A program made the position numbers and the translations under genes. Positions 34,127 through 42,870 of a stretch of 64,000 bases of DNA are shown piece after piece (position 1 is the stretch's first letter; each line of letters starts with the position of its first letter). The stretch is taken from positions 7,006,001-7,070,000 of the forward strand of contig NZ_CP102770.1 in the NCBI RefSeq assembly GCF_038561935.1, read 5' to 3'. The DNA comes from Myxococcus stipitatus (GTDB lineage Bacteria > Myxococcota > Myxococcia > Myxococcales > Myxococcaceae). The notes beneath the pieces were generated by a model. It was not told the DNA's origin. It made no database searches and saw only the letters and a list, made by a program, of their open reading frames with translations.

Positions 34127-35435
34127 TGATGGGCCCGGTGGGCTTCTTCTTCTCGGGCTTCGGCGCCAGCGCCAGGAGGGCCTTCTTCACCTCCTGGTAC
34201 TCGGCGTTGTCGGGCTCCCGCTTGAGGGCCTCGTCGATGAGCTTCGTCGCGCGCGCCACCTGCGTCTGGAGCTGAGCGGAGAGCTTCGCCAGGGCGACCT
34301 TCTCCTCCTGCGACGCCTCGCTCAGCGCGAGCAGCCGCTCCAGCGCGGAGTACGCATCCACCTTGCGCTCCGTCTGGAGGTACAGCCGCCACAGGCGCGA
34401 GTGCGCGGGGGCGAAGCGAGGCTCCGCGCTGAGGGCGAAGCGGTAGCTCTCCTCCGCGCCCTTCTTGTCGTTGGCCTCCTCCTGCGCGCGGCCTCGCACG
34501 TAGAGGGCCCGGGCCAGCCGGGGGCGGAACTGGAGCGCGCGGTCCACCAGCGTCAGCGAGTCCGCGCGGCGGCCCTGCGCCAGCACCGTCTCCGCCATCC
34601 ACGCCAGGGCCTCGGCGTTCTGCGGCTCGGCGTCCACCAGGGGCTTGAGCGTGGCCTCCGCGTCGGTGGCGCGGCCCTGCGCCAGGAGCGCGCGGGCCCG
34701 CAGCATGATGACGTCCGCGCGCTGGGCGTCCTTGCCCTCCACGGCCTGGAGGTCCGCCTCCGCCATCTGCGGCACGCCGTTGACCAGGAAGTAGCGCGCG
34801 CGCAGCAGACGCGCGGACGTGTGCGCGGGGTTCTGCTGGAGCAGCTTGTCCATCAGGTTGGCGGCGAGCAGCTCGTCGCCCTTCATGAGCAGGACCTCGG
34901 CCTCCATGGCCTTGGCCTCCGGGTCATCCGGGCTGTCGCGCAGCACACTCTCCAACGTCGCGAAGGCCGCTTCGATTTGCCCCTCGCGGGCCTGGAAGCG
35001 CGCCAGCCCCAGCGTGTCGGCCTCCGTCAACAGCCGGGAGTCGCGCAGGGTCGTGAGGATGGTGAGGGCCTCCTGGGTGTTGCCATTGCTCAGGTACAGC
35101 TCGGAGAGCTGCTTCTGGATGGTGGGGTCCGTCCCCGGGATGAGGGCCTCCGCCTGCTTGAGGGACATGATGGCGGCGCCCATGTTGTTGTTCATGAGGT
35201 GGGCGTCGGCCATCAACAGGTAGGGCTCCGCGCTGTCCGGGGCGGCGGTGGCCGCGCGCTTGAGCGCCGTGAGGGCCGCGGGGGCCTGGCCATTGGCGAG
35301 GTGCGCGCGGGCTTCGCCCAGGGCCGACTGGGCTTGTTGAGCACGGTTCTGGACGGCCGCCACCTCCGGTTCCTTACAGGCAAGCGGCAGGAGGAGGGCC
35401 AGGGTCCAGGGCAGGGTTCGATTTCTCCAAGGCAT
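34104..35435 (-). CDS. Tetratricopeptide-repeat lipoprotein
   Basis: This 443-residue lipoprotein has the lipobox LLPLAC (Cys20) followed by an almost continuous array of TPR helices. Repeat units are seen, for example, as NGQAPAALTALKRAATAAPDSAEPYLLMADAHLMNNN (in parts), RATDAEATLKPLVDAEPQN and DKKGAEESYRFALSAEPRF. The tail is Lys/Pro-rich (EKKKPTGPIIIRGGRR). TPR proteins serve as scaffolds for protein complexes, and here one on an envelope membrane is implied. It is divergent from a small hypothetical gene with only 40 bp between starts. Its partner is not evident. Confidence 0.88.
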   Translation of the reverse strand: MPWRNRTLPWTLALLLPLACKEPEVAAVQNRAQQAQSALGEARAHLANGQAPAALTALKRAATAAPDSAEPYLLMADAHLMNNNMGAAIMSLKQAEALIPGTDPTIQKQLSELYLSNGNTQEALTILTTLRDSRLLTEADTLGLARFQAREGQIEAAFATLESVLRDSPDDPEAKAMEAEVLLMKGDELLAANLMDKLLQQNPAHTSARLLRARYFLVNGVPQMAEADLQAVEGKDAQRADVIMLRARALLAQGRATDAEATLKPLVDAEPQNAEALAWMAETVLAQGRRADSLTLVDRALQFRPRLARALYVRGRAQEEANDKKGAEESYRFALSAEPRFAPAHSRLWRLYLQTERKVDAYSALERLLALSEASQEEKVALAKLSAQLQTQVARATKLIDEALKREPDNAEYQEVKKALLALAPKPEKKKPTGPIIIRGGRR

Positions 35436-35475
35436 CGCTGAGCCGCAGGGTAGCGGATGTTATCCTCCGTCGTCG

Positions 35476-35823
35476 ATGGACCCATTCGTTCGGCGTCTCG
35501 TGGAGCGGCTTCACGACCCCAGCCAGCCGCTGTCGCGGAATCGGCATTTCCACACCTTCGACACCCCCGAGGGGCGGCTGGCGCTCAAGGTCTTCCGGCG
35601 CCTGCGCAGCCTCCAGAAGGACATCCTCGCCTGCCGGGCGGAGGGGCGGTGCGCCCGCATCTTCCGCCGCGTCAACGCGAAGGGCGACCACCGCATCGAG
35701 CTGACGATGGAGCGCGTCTCCGGCAAGCGGACCTCCGTCCTCCAGACCGCCGAGCTGGAGCTGCTCTCCGCCCTCCCCGGCGTCAGGGACGCGCTGGAGA
35801 TCCTCGACGAAGTGGCCGCCTGA
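35476..35823 (+). CDS. Small basic protein of unknown function
   Basis: This 115-residue cytoplasmic protein (MDPFVRRLVERLHDPSQPLS) is basic in its first two thirds and acidic at its end. It has three Cys/His-bearing spots (HFHTF, ILACRAEGRCARIF) but no complete metal-binding motif. No family is recognised. Codon bias matches the neighbours, and it is bounded by a close divergent gene and a strong terminator, which support it being real. The ribosome site is weak. Confidence 0.6.
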   Translation: MDPFVRRLVERLHDPSQPLSRNRHFHTFDTPEGRLALKVFRRLRSLQKDILACRAEGRCARIFRRVNAKGDHRIELTMERVSGKRTSVLQTAELELLSALPGVRDALEILDEVAA

Positions 35824-35872
35824 CGAGCCAGCCCCTACCGCGCTGCTCCTGCAACCCGGAGACGGGAATAGC

Positions 35873-35903
35873 CCCGCCTCGACCGGGACGGGCTCGAGGC
35901 GGG
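35873..35903. terminator. Strong hairpin between convergent genes
   Basis: CCCGCCTCGA (35873-35882) pairs perfectly with TCGAGGCGGG (35894-35903), a ten-pair stem with an 11-base loop followed by TTCGGT. A second hairpin (GTCCCC/GGGGAC, about 35908-35936) follows. It would terminate both the small rightward gene and the leftward DUF779 gene. Confidence 0.65.
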
Positions 35904-35960
35904 TTCGGTCCCCGGGTCTCGACGACTGTCGGGGACTGAACGATTGCCGGCGCGTGCCCC

Positions 35961-36395
35961 CTACTCCGGGGGTCCTCGGCGCGGCGGGGGCTGGTGCTTC
36001 ATCCGCGCGTATTCCTCGTCGGTGAAGACGCGGCTGCGGGTGAGGAACCTCACGCCCCGGGGGGACTCCAGGCTGAAGCCCGCGCCTCTGCCGGGCACCA
36101 CGTCCAGCGTCAGGTGCGTGTGCTGCCAGGCCTCGAACTGCGCGCCGCCGATGTAGACAGGGCAGCCCTCCACCTCGCCCAGGAAGACGTCCCGCTGGCC
36201 CACGCGGAACTCCTTCGCGGGGTAGCACATGGGCGCGCTGCCGTCGCAGCACCCTCCCGACTGATGGAACATCAGCGGCCCATGCTCGGTGCGCAGGGAG
36301 CGGATGACGGAGGCGGCCTCGGGCGTCACCGCCACCCGGGCCACCTCGGGCTCCGCCTGCCCACCCGCGCCGGGCCCGGCACGGGTGTCGCTCAT
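35961..36395 (-). CDS. DUF779 protein linked to aldehyde dehydrogenase
   Basis: This 144-residue protein is a DUF779 member. The signature is HQSGGCCDGSAPMCYP, a Cys-rich segment that could bind metal, followed by FEAWQHTHLTLDVVPGRGAGFSLE. DUF779 genes are repeatedly found next to ExaC/AldB-type aldehyde dehydrogenases, as here; their biochemical role is unknown. The start overlaps the dehydrogenase stop by one base (TGATG), so translation is coupled. The N-terminal 20 residues are Gly/Ala-rich and probably disordered, and the C-terminus ends in a Pro/Arg-rich tail. Confidence 0.88.
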   Translation of the reverse strand: MSDTRAGPGAGGQAEPEVARVAVTPEAASVIRSLRTEHGPLMFHQSGGCCDGSAPMCYPAKEFRVGQRDVFLGEVEGCPVYIGGAQFEAWQHTHLTLDVVPGRGAGFSLESPRGVRFLTRSRVFTDEEYARMKHQPPPRRGPPE

Positions 36396-37915
36396 CAGAA
36401 GAACCCCAGCGCCTTCGGGCTGTAGCTCACCAGCAGGTTCTTCGTCTGCTGGTAGTGGGCCAGCATCCGCAGGTGGTTCTCCCGGCCGATGCCGGACTGC
36501 TTGTAGCCACCGAACGCCGCGTGCGCCGGGTACAGGTGGTAGCAGTTGGTCCACACGCGGCCCGCCTCGATGGCGCGGCCCGCCCGGTAAGCCGTGTTGC
36601 CGTCGCGCGTCCACACGCCCGCGCCCAGGCCGTACAGCGTGTCGTTGGCGATGCGCATCGCGTCGTCGAAGTCCTTGAACGTCGTGACGCTGACGACGGG
36701 TCCGAAGATCTCCTCCTGGAACACGCGCATCTTGTTGTTGCCGTGGAACACGGTGGGCGCCACGTAGTAGCCGTCCTTGAGGTCGCCGGGCAGCATGACG
36801 CGCTCGCCGCCGGTGAGCACCTTGGCGCCCTCCTTCTTGCCGATGTCGATGTAGCCGAGAATCTTCTCGAGCTGGTCGTTCGACGCCTGCGCCCCCAGCA
36901 TCGTGTCGGTGTCCAGCGGGTTGCCCGGGCGCACGCGCTTCACGCGCTCCAGGCCCCGCTCGATGAACTGGTTGAAGATGCGCTCGCCCACCAGCGCGCG
37001 CGACGGACAGGTGCAGACCTCGCCCTGGTTCAGCGCGAACATGGCGAAGCCTTCCATCGCCTTGTCCAGGAAGTCGTCGTCCTGCGCCATCACGTCGTCA
37101 AAGAAGATGTTGGGGCTCTTGCCGCCCAGCTCCAGCGTCACCGGGATGAGGTTCTCGCTCGCGTACTGGAGGATGAGGCGCCCCGTCGTCGTCTCGCCCG
37201 TGAAGGCGACCTTGGCCACGCGCGGGCTGCTCGCCAGCGGCTTGCCGGCCTCGACGCCGAAGCCGTTGACCACGTTGAGGACGCCGTCGGGGAGCAGGTC
37301 CTGGATGAGCTCGGTGACGAGCAGGATGCCCACCGGCGTCTGCTCCGCGGGCTTGAGCACCACGCAGTTGCCCGCGGCCAGCGCCGGGGCCAGCTTCCAC
37401 GCCGCCATCAGGATGGGGAAGTTCCACGGGATGATCTGCCCCACCACGCCCAGCGGCTCGTGGAAGTGGTACGCGACGGTGTCGTTGTCCAGCTGGCTCA
37501 TCGAGCCTTCCTGCGCGCGGATGCAGCTGGCGAAGTAGCGGAAGTGGTCGATGGCCAGCGGCAGGTCCGCCGCGAGCGTCTCGCGGATGGGCTTGCCGTT
37601 GTCCCACGACTCCGCCAGCGCCAGCACCTCCTTCTCCTGCTCCAGCCGGTCGGCGATCTTCAGCAGGATGTTGGCGCGCTCGGTGGGTGAGGTGCGGCCC
37701 CAGGCGGCCTTCGCCGCGTGCGCCGCGTCCAGCGCCAGCTCGATGTCCTCCGCCGTGGAGCGGGGAATCTCGCAGAAGACCTGGCCCGTCACGGGCGTGA
37801 TGTTCTCGAAGTACTGGCCACGCTTGGGCTCGACCCACCGGCCACCGATGAAGTTCTGGTAGCGGGACTTGAACTTCACCTTCGAGCCAGGCTGGTTGGG
37901 GGCGGCGTAGATCAT
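36395..37915 (-). CDS. NAD-dependent aldehyde dehydrogenase, ExaC/AldB type
   Basis: This 506-residue enzyme oxidises aldehydes such as acetaldehyde to acids with NAD(P). Its length and N-terminus (KSRYQNFIGGRWVEP) match the ExaC/AldB group. The catalytic Cys is Cys301 in NQGEVCTCPSR, the general base Glu lies in LELGGKSPN, and PWNFPILMAAWK and FTGETTTG line the cofactor site. The start has an AAGGAGAG site. A near-consensus sigma-54 promoter is centred about 57 bp upstream of the ATG, and an AcoR-type activator gene lies directly upstream. This indicates inducible expression, probably on acetoin, ethanol or a related alcohol or aldehyde. Confidence 0.93.
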   Translation of the reverse strand: MIYAAPNQPGSKVKFKSRYQNFIGGRWVEPKRGQYFENITPVTGQVFCEIPRSTAEDIELALDAAHAAKAAWGRTSPTERANILLKIADRLEQEKEVLALAESWDNGKPIRETLAADLPLAIDHFRYFASCIRAQEGSMSQLDNDTVAYHFHEPLGVVGQIIPWNFPILMAAWKLAPALAAGNCVVLKPAEQTPVGILLVTELIQDLLPDGVLNVVNGFGVEAGKPLASSPRVAKVAFTGETTTGRLILQYASENLIPVTLELGGKSPNIFFDDVMAQDDDFLDKAMEGFAMFALNQGEVCTCPSRALVGERIFNQFIERGLERVKRVRPGNPLDTDTMLGAQASNDQLEKILGYIDIGKKEGAKVLTGGERVMLPGDLKDGYYVAPTVFHGNNKMRVFQEEIFGPVVSVTTFKDFDDAMRIANDTLYGLGAGVWTRDGNTAYRAGRAIEAGRVWTNCYHLYPAHAAFGGYKQSGIGRENHLRMLAHYQQTKNLLVSYSPKALGFF

Positions 37916-37963
37916 GAACGCTCTCCTTCAGGTGGAGCTGCGGGTGGAAGCCGCGCCCCCCAG

Positions 37964-37979
37964 AGCACCCCGCGTGCCA
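37964..37979 (-). promoter_or_regulatory. Sigma-54 promoter of aldehyde dehydrogenase operon
   Basis: On the minus strand TGGCACGCGGGGTGCT matches the sigma-54 consensus TGGCACG-N4-TTGC(A/T) at all but one defined position, with exact GG-N10-GC spacing. The GC pair lies about 50 bp before the ATG, giving a leader of about 37 bases. Confidence 0.8.
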
Positions 37980-37993
37980 CCTGTCCCACCGCC

Positions 37994-38073
37994 GACACCG
38001 CGACGCGTCGTGTCCCGCGATGCAACACTTCCGTCGGACACCTCTGGAGCGTCCCGCGACACTGCCGCGTGTC
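37994..38073. promoter_or_regulatory. Cluster of GACAC/GTGTC half-sites, candidate activator sites
   Basis: Five half-sites occur within 80 bp: GACAC at 37994, GTGTC at 38010, GACAC at 38037 and 38058, and GTGTC at 38069. They form inverted pairs, including GACAC-N11-GTGTC and GACAC-N6-GTGTC. A perfect ten-base palindrome CGACGCGTCG lies at 38001-38010. They sit 15-95 bp upstream of the sigma-54 element, where the adjacent AcoR-type activator would bind. Confidence 0.5.
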
Positions 38074-38085
38074 CCGCCTCCGAGC

Positions 38086-40074
38086 TCAGGCGCGAGGAGG
38101 AAGCATCAGCCCCAGGCGCTCCACCATCCGATAGAGCGTGCTGCGGGCGACGCCCAACCGCCGCGCGGCGCGGGCCATGTTGCCCCCGCTGCGCTCCAGC
38201 GCCTCGCGAACCGCTTGGGCCTCGAGCGCTCGCAGGCCCGAGGCACCCGCCGCGTCCTCTCGGCGAGGAGTGGCCACGGGGCCGAGTCCCAGCTCGGGAG
38301 GAAGCGCGGCCACGTCCACCACCCGCGCGCCTCCCGCCCGGACCAGCGCCAGCCGGAGCACGGTCTTCAGCTCGCGCACGTTGCCGGGCCAGGTGTGGTT
38401 CTTCAGGCGTGCCAGCGCCGCCGTCGACAGCGTGCTCGCGGGGTGGCCACCTTCGAGCGCGAGCTGACTCAGCAGGTCTTGAGCGAGCACGGCCAGGTCG
38501 TCGCGCTCCCGCAGCGGGGGAAGGCGCAGCATCACGCCCTGGAGGCGATAGTAGAGGTCGCCGCGGAACGTGCCCGCGCGAACGGCCGCGTCCAAGTCCC
38601 GGCACGTCGCGCCGATGAGCCGGAAGCGAGAATGCCTCACATGGGACTCGCCCACGCGCGAGTACCCGCCGTCCTCCAACACGCGCAGCAGCAACACCTG
38701 CAAGGCCGCGGGCATCTCCGCCAGCTCGTCCAGGAACAAGGTGCCCCCGTCCGCCGCCGCCAGCTTCCCCTCCGCCCCACCCGCTCGAGCCCCCGTGAAG
38801 GCTCCAGGCGCATGGCCGAACAGCTCGCTCTCCAGCAACGTCGACGAGAGCGCCCCGCAGTGGACCGCCACGAACGGCCCCGAGGACACCGAGCTCGCCG
38901 CATGCACCGCTCGCGCGAGCAGCTCCTTGCCGGTGCCCGTCTCCGACAACAGCAACACGGGCAGCATCGTCGGCGCGAAGCGCGCGGCCTCCTTCAACAG
39001 GGCCCGGTGCTGGGCATCACTTCCCTTCAACGCCGCCCAGGCCCCGCCCTCAGGCCCGACGTCCTCCGCCACGGGAAGCCGCTTCGCCACGGCACGCGTG
39101 AGCCAAGGCTCCAGCCGCACCAGCACCGCGAGCGCCACGTCCCCCTCCCCCACCGCCTCCACCTGGACACGCCACCGCGCGCCCGTCGACGGATGACGCG
39201 CCTCCAGCGAGTGGCCCCGCAGCGCCGCGTCCTTCAAGGCCGCCCATGACAAGCCGAGCACCCGCCCCCAGGACAGCTCCTCGGGCGAGCCCCGCGAAAG
39301 GCCCACCACCGTCCGCGCGGCCCCATTCAATCGCCGCACGCGGCCAGGGGCTTCGATGAGCAGCACGGGGCCATCCTCTCGGGCCAGCCGCGCTTCGAGC
39401 CCTCCTCGCACCGCGGACGCCACCCGCGCCCAGGCCACCTCGCGCAGCCGCGCCTCGGCGGAGTGGGCGATGCTCGCCACCGCCACCAGCACCAACGGGT
39501 CCGCGCCGCTCGCGGGGCCGGTGACGTCCAGCACGCCGACCAGCTCGCCGAACGCGTCCCTCACCGGCGCCGCGTAGCAGACCAGCCCATGGTGCCGCTG
39601 CGCATAGTGCGCGGGTCCGACGACCGCGACCGCCGAGGACTCCACCAGCGCGGTGCCGATGGCGTTCGTGCCGCGCGACACCTCATCCCAGCAGGCGCCC
39701 GCCACCAGGCGCACGTCGTCGGCATGTCCCCCGAAGGAGCCCCCCGAGCTACGCGTGGCGAGGATGACGCCCTCCCGGTCCGCCAGCAGCGCGACCCGGC
39801 CCGAGGGAAGAGGCGCCGCGGCGAGGACGTCCAGGATGTCTCGCACCTCGTGCCAGACGGGCTCCAGCCGCGCGCGACGCTCGACCAGCGCGGCACCGCC
39901 CACGCTGGGCCCTTCGTGCGGAAGGCCCGTGCAAGGAGCCCCCAGCGCTCGCGAGCGTTGCCACCTCGAGAGGATGGGAGGCACCTCCGGAACCACCGTC
40001 TGCTCCCCGTCGAGCGCGCCGACGAGGAACTGCTCCCACAGGTGCGCGGAGGCGCTGAGCGTGAGCGTTCCCAT
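38086..40074 (-). CDS. AcoR-like sigma-54-dependent activator
   Basis: This 662-residue enhancer-binding protein has an N-terminal GAF-type sensor (about 70-230) with the AcoR-family signatures SRGTNAIGTAL and HYAQRHHGLVCYAAPV. A short PAS-like linker follows. The central AAA+ domain has the Walker A motif ETGTGKE (about residue 380), the sigma-54 contact loop GAFTGA (about 425), and ELFGHAP before it. The C-terminal Fis-type helix-turn-helix reads NMARAARRLGVARSTLYRMVER. It lies immediately upstream of and on the same strand as the aldehyde dehydrogenase it most likely activates. A GATAAT element (40083-40088) close to its ATG may serve as its own -10. Confidence 0.92.
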   Translation of the reverse strand: MGTLTLSASAHLWEQFLVGALDGEQTVVPEVPPILSRWQRSRALGAPCTGLPHEGPSVGGAALVERRARLEPVWHEVRDILDVLAAAPLPSGRVALLADREGVILATRSSGGSFGGHADDVRLVAGACWDEVSRGTNAIGTALVESSAVAVVGPAHYAQRHHGLVCYAAPVRDAFGELVGVLDVTGPASGADPLVLVAVASIAHSAEARLREVAWARVASAVRGGLEARLAREDGPVLLIEAPGRVRRLNGAARTVVGLSRGSPEELSWGRVLGLSWAALKDAALRGHSLEARHPSTGARWRVQVEAVGEGDVALAVLVRLEPWLTRAVAKRLPVAEDVGPEGGAWAALKGSDAQHRALLKEAARFAPTMLPVLLLSETGTGKELLARAVHAASSVSSGPFVAVHCGALSSTLLESELFGHAPGAFTGARAGGAEGKLAAADGGTLFLDELAEMPAALQVLLLRVLEDGGYSRVGESHVRHSRFRLIGATCRDLDAAVRAGTFRGDLYYRLQGVMLRLPPLRERDDLAVLAQDLLSQLALEGGHPASTLSTAALARLKNHTWPGNVRELKTVLRLALVRAGGARVVDVAALPPELGLGPVATPRREDAAGASGLRALEAQAVREALERSGGNMARAARRLGVARSTLYRMVERLGLMLPPRA

Positions 40075-40169
40075 GGGCCGTGATTATCCGGCGAGCCGCC
40101 ACGCCCACGGCAACCCGCGCCCCGCGCCTTTCCCCGACTGTTGAACCGCCAACCCATCGCGGCGCGGCG

Positions 40170-40940
40170 TCATGGAAGACCCCGCTGCACCGACTCGGGC
40201 GAGGGAGGTGGTGGCGGCGAGTGCCCCGCCTCGGAGAGCCAGGCCTGCACGGCCGCCGCGTCGAGGGGCCGCGCACGCTCCTGGCTTGGGCCACAGTACG
40301 AGCCCCCCGCCTCATCGCGCGAGCGAGGGTCGCGCGGGAACACCAGGAGGTAGGTCTCCTTGTCTTCGCTCACCCTGGAGACGATGTGCAGGGCCTCGGC
40401 CCGCGCTCGCGTATCGGGGTCCTTGAGCAGCTTCAGCGAGAGCTGCTCCAGGGGCGTCCCCGCCTTGACGTGCTGGAGCGCGGCCTCGCACAGCCAGCCC
40501 GCGGACCGAGAGCCGTCGACGTTCCACTGCGGCCAGGAGCTGCGCGTCAGGGGCGCGCGCCCCGACATCATCCACCCCACATGATGGGCCACCCCCACCG
40601 AGGCCATGGTCGCGGTGAAGAGCAGCACCATCGCGGCCACCAGCATGACGCTCCAGCGCACCGGCCACTCGGACGCCCCCGGCGAGTCCGCATGGAGCTG
40701 TCGCCACAACCGCCGCAGGAACACATGCGCGCCCGCGGCCAGCACCCCCGTCACCACGAGGGCCTCCGCGATGGCCTTCCCGCTGAACGTCGCCTCGGGA
40801 ATCACCCGCTGGAGGAAGGAGATCCATCCGAACACGAGCAGAAAGGGCGCCAGGAAGACCCACGTCTGCCCCAACGCGAGGAGGAAGCACTGCCCCACCA
40901 GGAGGACACCTAGCCAGGAGAGGACCTTGAGCCGCGTCAC
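40170..40940 (-). CDS. Membrane protein of unknown function
   Basis: This 256-residue protein has four predicted membrane helices: about 7-26, 27-45, 58-76 and 97-120 (WSVMLVAAMVLLFTATMASV). A cytoplasmic or periplasmic C-terminal domain follows (about 140-256), ending in a Pro-rich tail. A segment LKLLKDPDTRARAEALHIVSR suggests helical repeats of the HEAT type, but only one is seen. Its start overlaps the upstream gene's stop by 4 bp, so the two form an operon. No family is recognised. Confidence 0.75.
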   Translation of the reverse strand: MTRLKVLSWLGVLLVGQCFLLALGQTWVFLAPFLLVFGWISFLQRVIPEATFSGKAIAEALVVTGVLAAGAHVFLRRLWRQLHADSPGASEWPVRWSVMLVAAMVLLFTATMASVGVAHHVGWMMSGRAPLTRSSWPQWNVDGSRSAGWLCEAALQHVKAGTPLEQLSLKLLKDPDTRARAEALHIVSRVSEDKETYLLVFPRDPRSRDEAGGSYCGPSQERARPLDAAAVQAWLSEAGHSPPPPPSPESVQRGLP

Positions 40941-41623
40941 GGCGTGGCCTCCGTCATCAGCGCGCGGTGGATGGCCTCGATGGGCAGGCGTTGGATGTCT
41001 CCATTGGCGAAGAGCACCCAGCGCTCGCGTCCGAAGATGCCCGGCTCGTACGCCAACGGCAGCGACGACTCGTCCGCCTTCTGCCCTCCCACGTAGATGA
41101 AGTGCATGCCGGAGTCCCCGAGCACCTTCCAGCGCGCGGACGCAATCTCCGGCCCCTGGTCACTCGCGGGGAACACACGGCCATGGTCCGCGGCATACGC
41201 CCAGAGCGCCAGCCGCAGCTCATCCAGCCGCTGGCGCCGGGCCTGGAGCACCAGCTCCGAATCCGAGGGGAGCTGCGTGGGCGCGAGGCGATGCGTGACG
41301 CCCGACTTCTCCCAAGCGCCCGGGGTCATCAGCTCACGGCCTCCGGCAATCATCGACAGCACCAGCTGGAGCGCCAGCCCGAGGAGGAACACCATCGCGA
41401 GCGCCGAGCCGAAGCTCAGCACGGGCAAGCGCGTCACGTCGCGGCGCAGCCGGCGCCACAGCCCCCAGACCCCCACCGACACCAGCACGTAGAGGGCGAG
41501 GAAGAACGAGATGGCTTCCAACCGCTCGCTGGCGAGCTCCGTCAGCGAGAAGTGAGGCATTCCGGCCACCGCAACGGCAGGCAGCAACAGCACGACCGCG
41601 ACCGCGGACTTTCTCAAGCGCAC
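40937..41623 (-). CDS. Membrane protein with pseudopilin-like C-terminal domain
   Basis: This 228-residue protein starts with GTG at 41623, giving a signal-like helix (KSAVAVVLLLPAVAVAG), then two more membrane helices (about 35-57 and 72-98). The soluble C-terminal part resembles the globular half of type II pseudopilins: RLDELRLALWAYAADHGRVFP, then PLAYEPG, and WVLFANGDIQRLP like the FADGH ending of H-x9-DG domains. It lacks the N-terminal prepilin motif, so it would not be a conventional pilin. It is translationally coupled to the next membrane protein gene. Function unknown. Confidence 0.72.
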   Translation of the reverse strand: MRLRKSAVAVVLLLPAVAVAGMPHFSLTELASERLEAISFFLALYVLVSVGVWGLWRRLRRDVTRLPVLSFGSALAMVFLLGLALQLVLSMIAGGRELMTPGAWEKSGVTHRLAPTQLPSDSELVLQARRQRLDELRLALWAYAADHGRVFPASDQGPEIASARWKVLGDSGMHFIYVGGQKADESSLPLAYEPGIFGRERWVLFANGDIQRLPIEAIHRALMTEATP

Positions 41624-41831
41624 CCAGACAGTCTGCCTTGTCTGCCCATGGCGAAGCGAGCCGGTCACCGCCCAGACGCCCGCCTTGAGAGCGAGAACAC
41701 GAGACACGCGCCCCGACGCCTCGCCCCCCTGCCCCGAGCAATCGGGCGCCCCGTGACATCGCCCCGGGGGGCGGCTTCCCCGACCGGGACGACACACCTT
41801 GGGAAGTGGAGTCTTCCCCCGGAGAACGACC

Positions 41832-42755
41832 ATGGCCCCCTGGACGACCAAACCCTCTCACTGGCTCCGCAATGGAGGCCTGTGCGCGAGCGCCATGCTG
41901 CTCGTCGTGGGCTGCGCGAGCGCCCAGGAGGAGTACGGCCCCCAGGTGACAGCGACCTCGCCCACCCTGGGCAGCCCCGTCTCCACGTTCCGCGACGTGC
42001 TGTCACCCTATGGCACCTGGACCCAGCTCCCGGAGGTGGGGTGGGTGTGGCAGCCCTCGGCCTCCGCGGTGGGAGACGGCTTCGTGCCCTACTCCACGGG
42101 TGGGCAGTGGGCGATGAGCGACTGGGGTTGGACCTTCCAGACGGACTGGGCCTGGGGATGGGCGCCCTTCCACTACGGCCGCTGGTTCCTCCAGCCATCG
42201 GTGGGCTGGGTGTGGTGGCCCGATGACGAGTGGGCGCCGTCCTGGGTGGACTGGCGCTGGGGGGATGGCTTCGTGGGTTGGGTCCCCTTCGCGCCTCCCG
42301 GCGTGGACGTGGAGCTCGCGTGGAACTTCGTGAACGTGCACGACTTCTCGCGCCCGGACGTGGGCCGCTACGTGGTGGCGCCCGACCGCGTCCCCGGCAT
42401 CCTCCAGCGGACCGAGCTCGCGGGAGAGCGGGTGAAGGCGCGCACCGGAGAGTGGAACCGAGGCCCCTCGGCCGAGGCGGTCACCCAGGTCACCGGCCAG
42501 CCCGTGCGCCGCGCCAGGCTGAGCGCGCCGCCCACCGGACAGCCTCCCGCGTCGCGCACGGAATCCCCGCCGGAGAAGCCGCCACCGCCGCCCCCTGAGC
42601 ACCCCGCCCCCTCCGCGCCTCCCGAGCACCACACGTCCCCACCGGCCGAGGAGCACCCGGAGCCAAGGCCCCCACCTCCACCGACCGAGCGCCCCACCGA
42701 GCCTTCCCCCGAGCCTCACGCGACACCGCACGAGGCGCCGCACCCCGGGCATTGA
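41832..42755 (+). CDS. Trp-rich, proline-tailed lipoprotein (DUF6600-like)
   Basis: This 307-residue lipoprotein has the lipobox LVVGC (Cys28) behind a GGAGA ribosome site at 41832. The central domain is rich in Trp and Tyr, with repeats of the form YGxW-x-GW-W (LSPYGTWTQLPEVGWVWQP, HYGRWFLQPSVGWVWWP, DWRWGDGFVGWVPFAPPG). This matches the tryptophan-rich YXWXXXXW-like proteins labelled DUF6600. The C-terminal 90 residues are a Pro/Glu/His-rich, presumably disordered tail. It probably faces the periplasm or cell surface. It is divergent from the membrane-protein operon and followed by its own hairpin. Confidence 0.82.
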   Translation: MAPWTTKPSHWLRNGGLCASAMLLVVGCASAQEEYGPQVTATSPTLGSPVSTFRDVLSPYGTWTQLPEVGWVWQPSASAVGDGFVPYSTGGQWAMSDWGWTFQTDWAWGWAPFHYGRWFLQPSVGWVWWPDDEWAPSWVDWRWGDGFVGWVPFAPPGVDVELAWNFVNVHDFSRPDVGRYVVAPDRVPGILQRTELAGERVKARTGEWNRGPSAEAVTQVTGQPVRRARLSAPPTGQPPASRTESPPEKPPPPPPEHPAPSAPPEHHTSPPAEEHPEPRPPPPPTERPTEPSPEPHATPHEAPHPGH

Positions 42756-42756
42756 C

Positions 42757-42779
42757 TCCGTCCCCTCGGGAGGGACGGA
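42757..42779 (+). terminator. Hairpin after Trp-rich lipoprotein
   Basis: TCCGTCCC (42757-42764) pairs perfectly with GGGACGGA (42772-42779) across a seven-base loop, starting two bases after the stop codon. No T-run follows. Confidence 0.5.
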
Positions 42780-42870
42780 CAGGCACCGGCGTCCCGCGCG
42801 AGGGTGGTCGATTCCGCTCCGGACGCCGAACCTTCCTGTCACGTACTGACCGGTTGGAAGGAGGCCCGGA

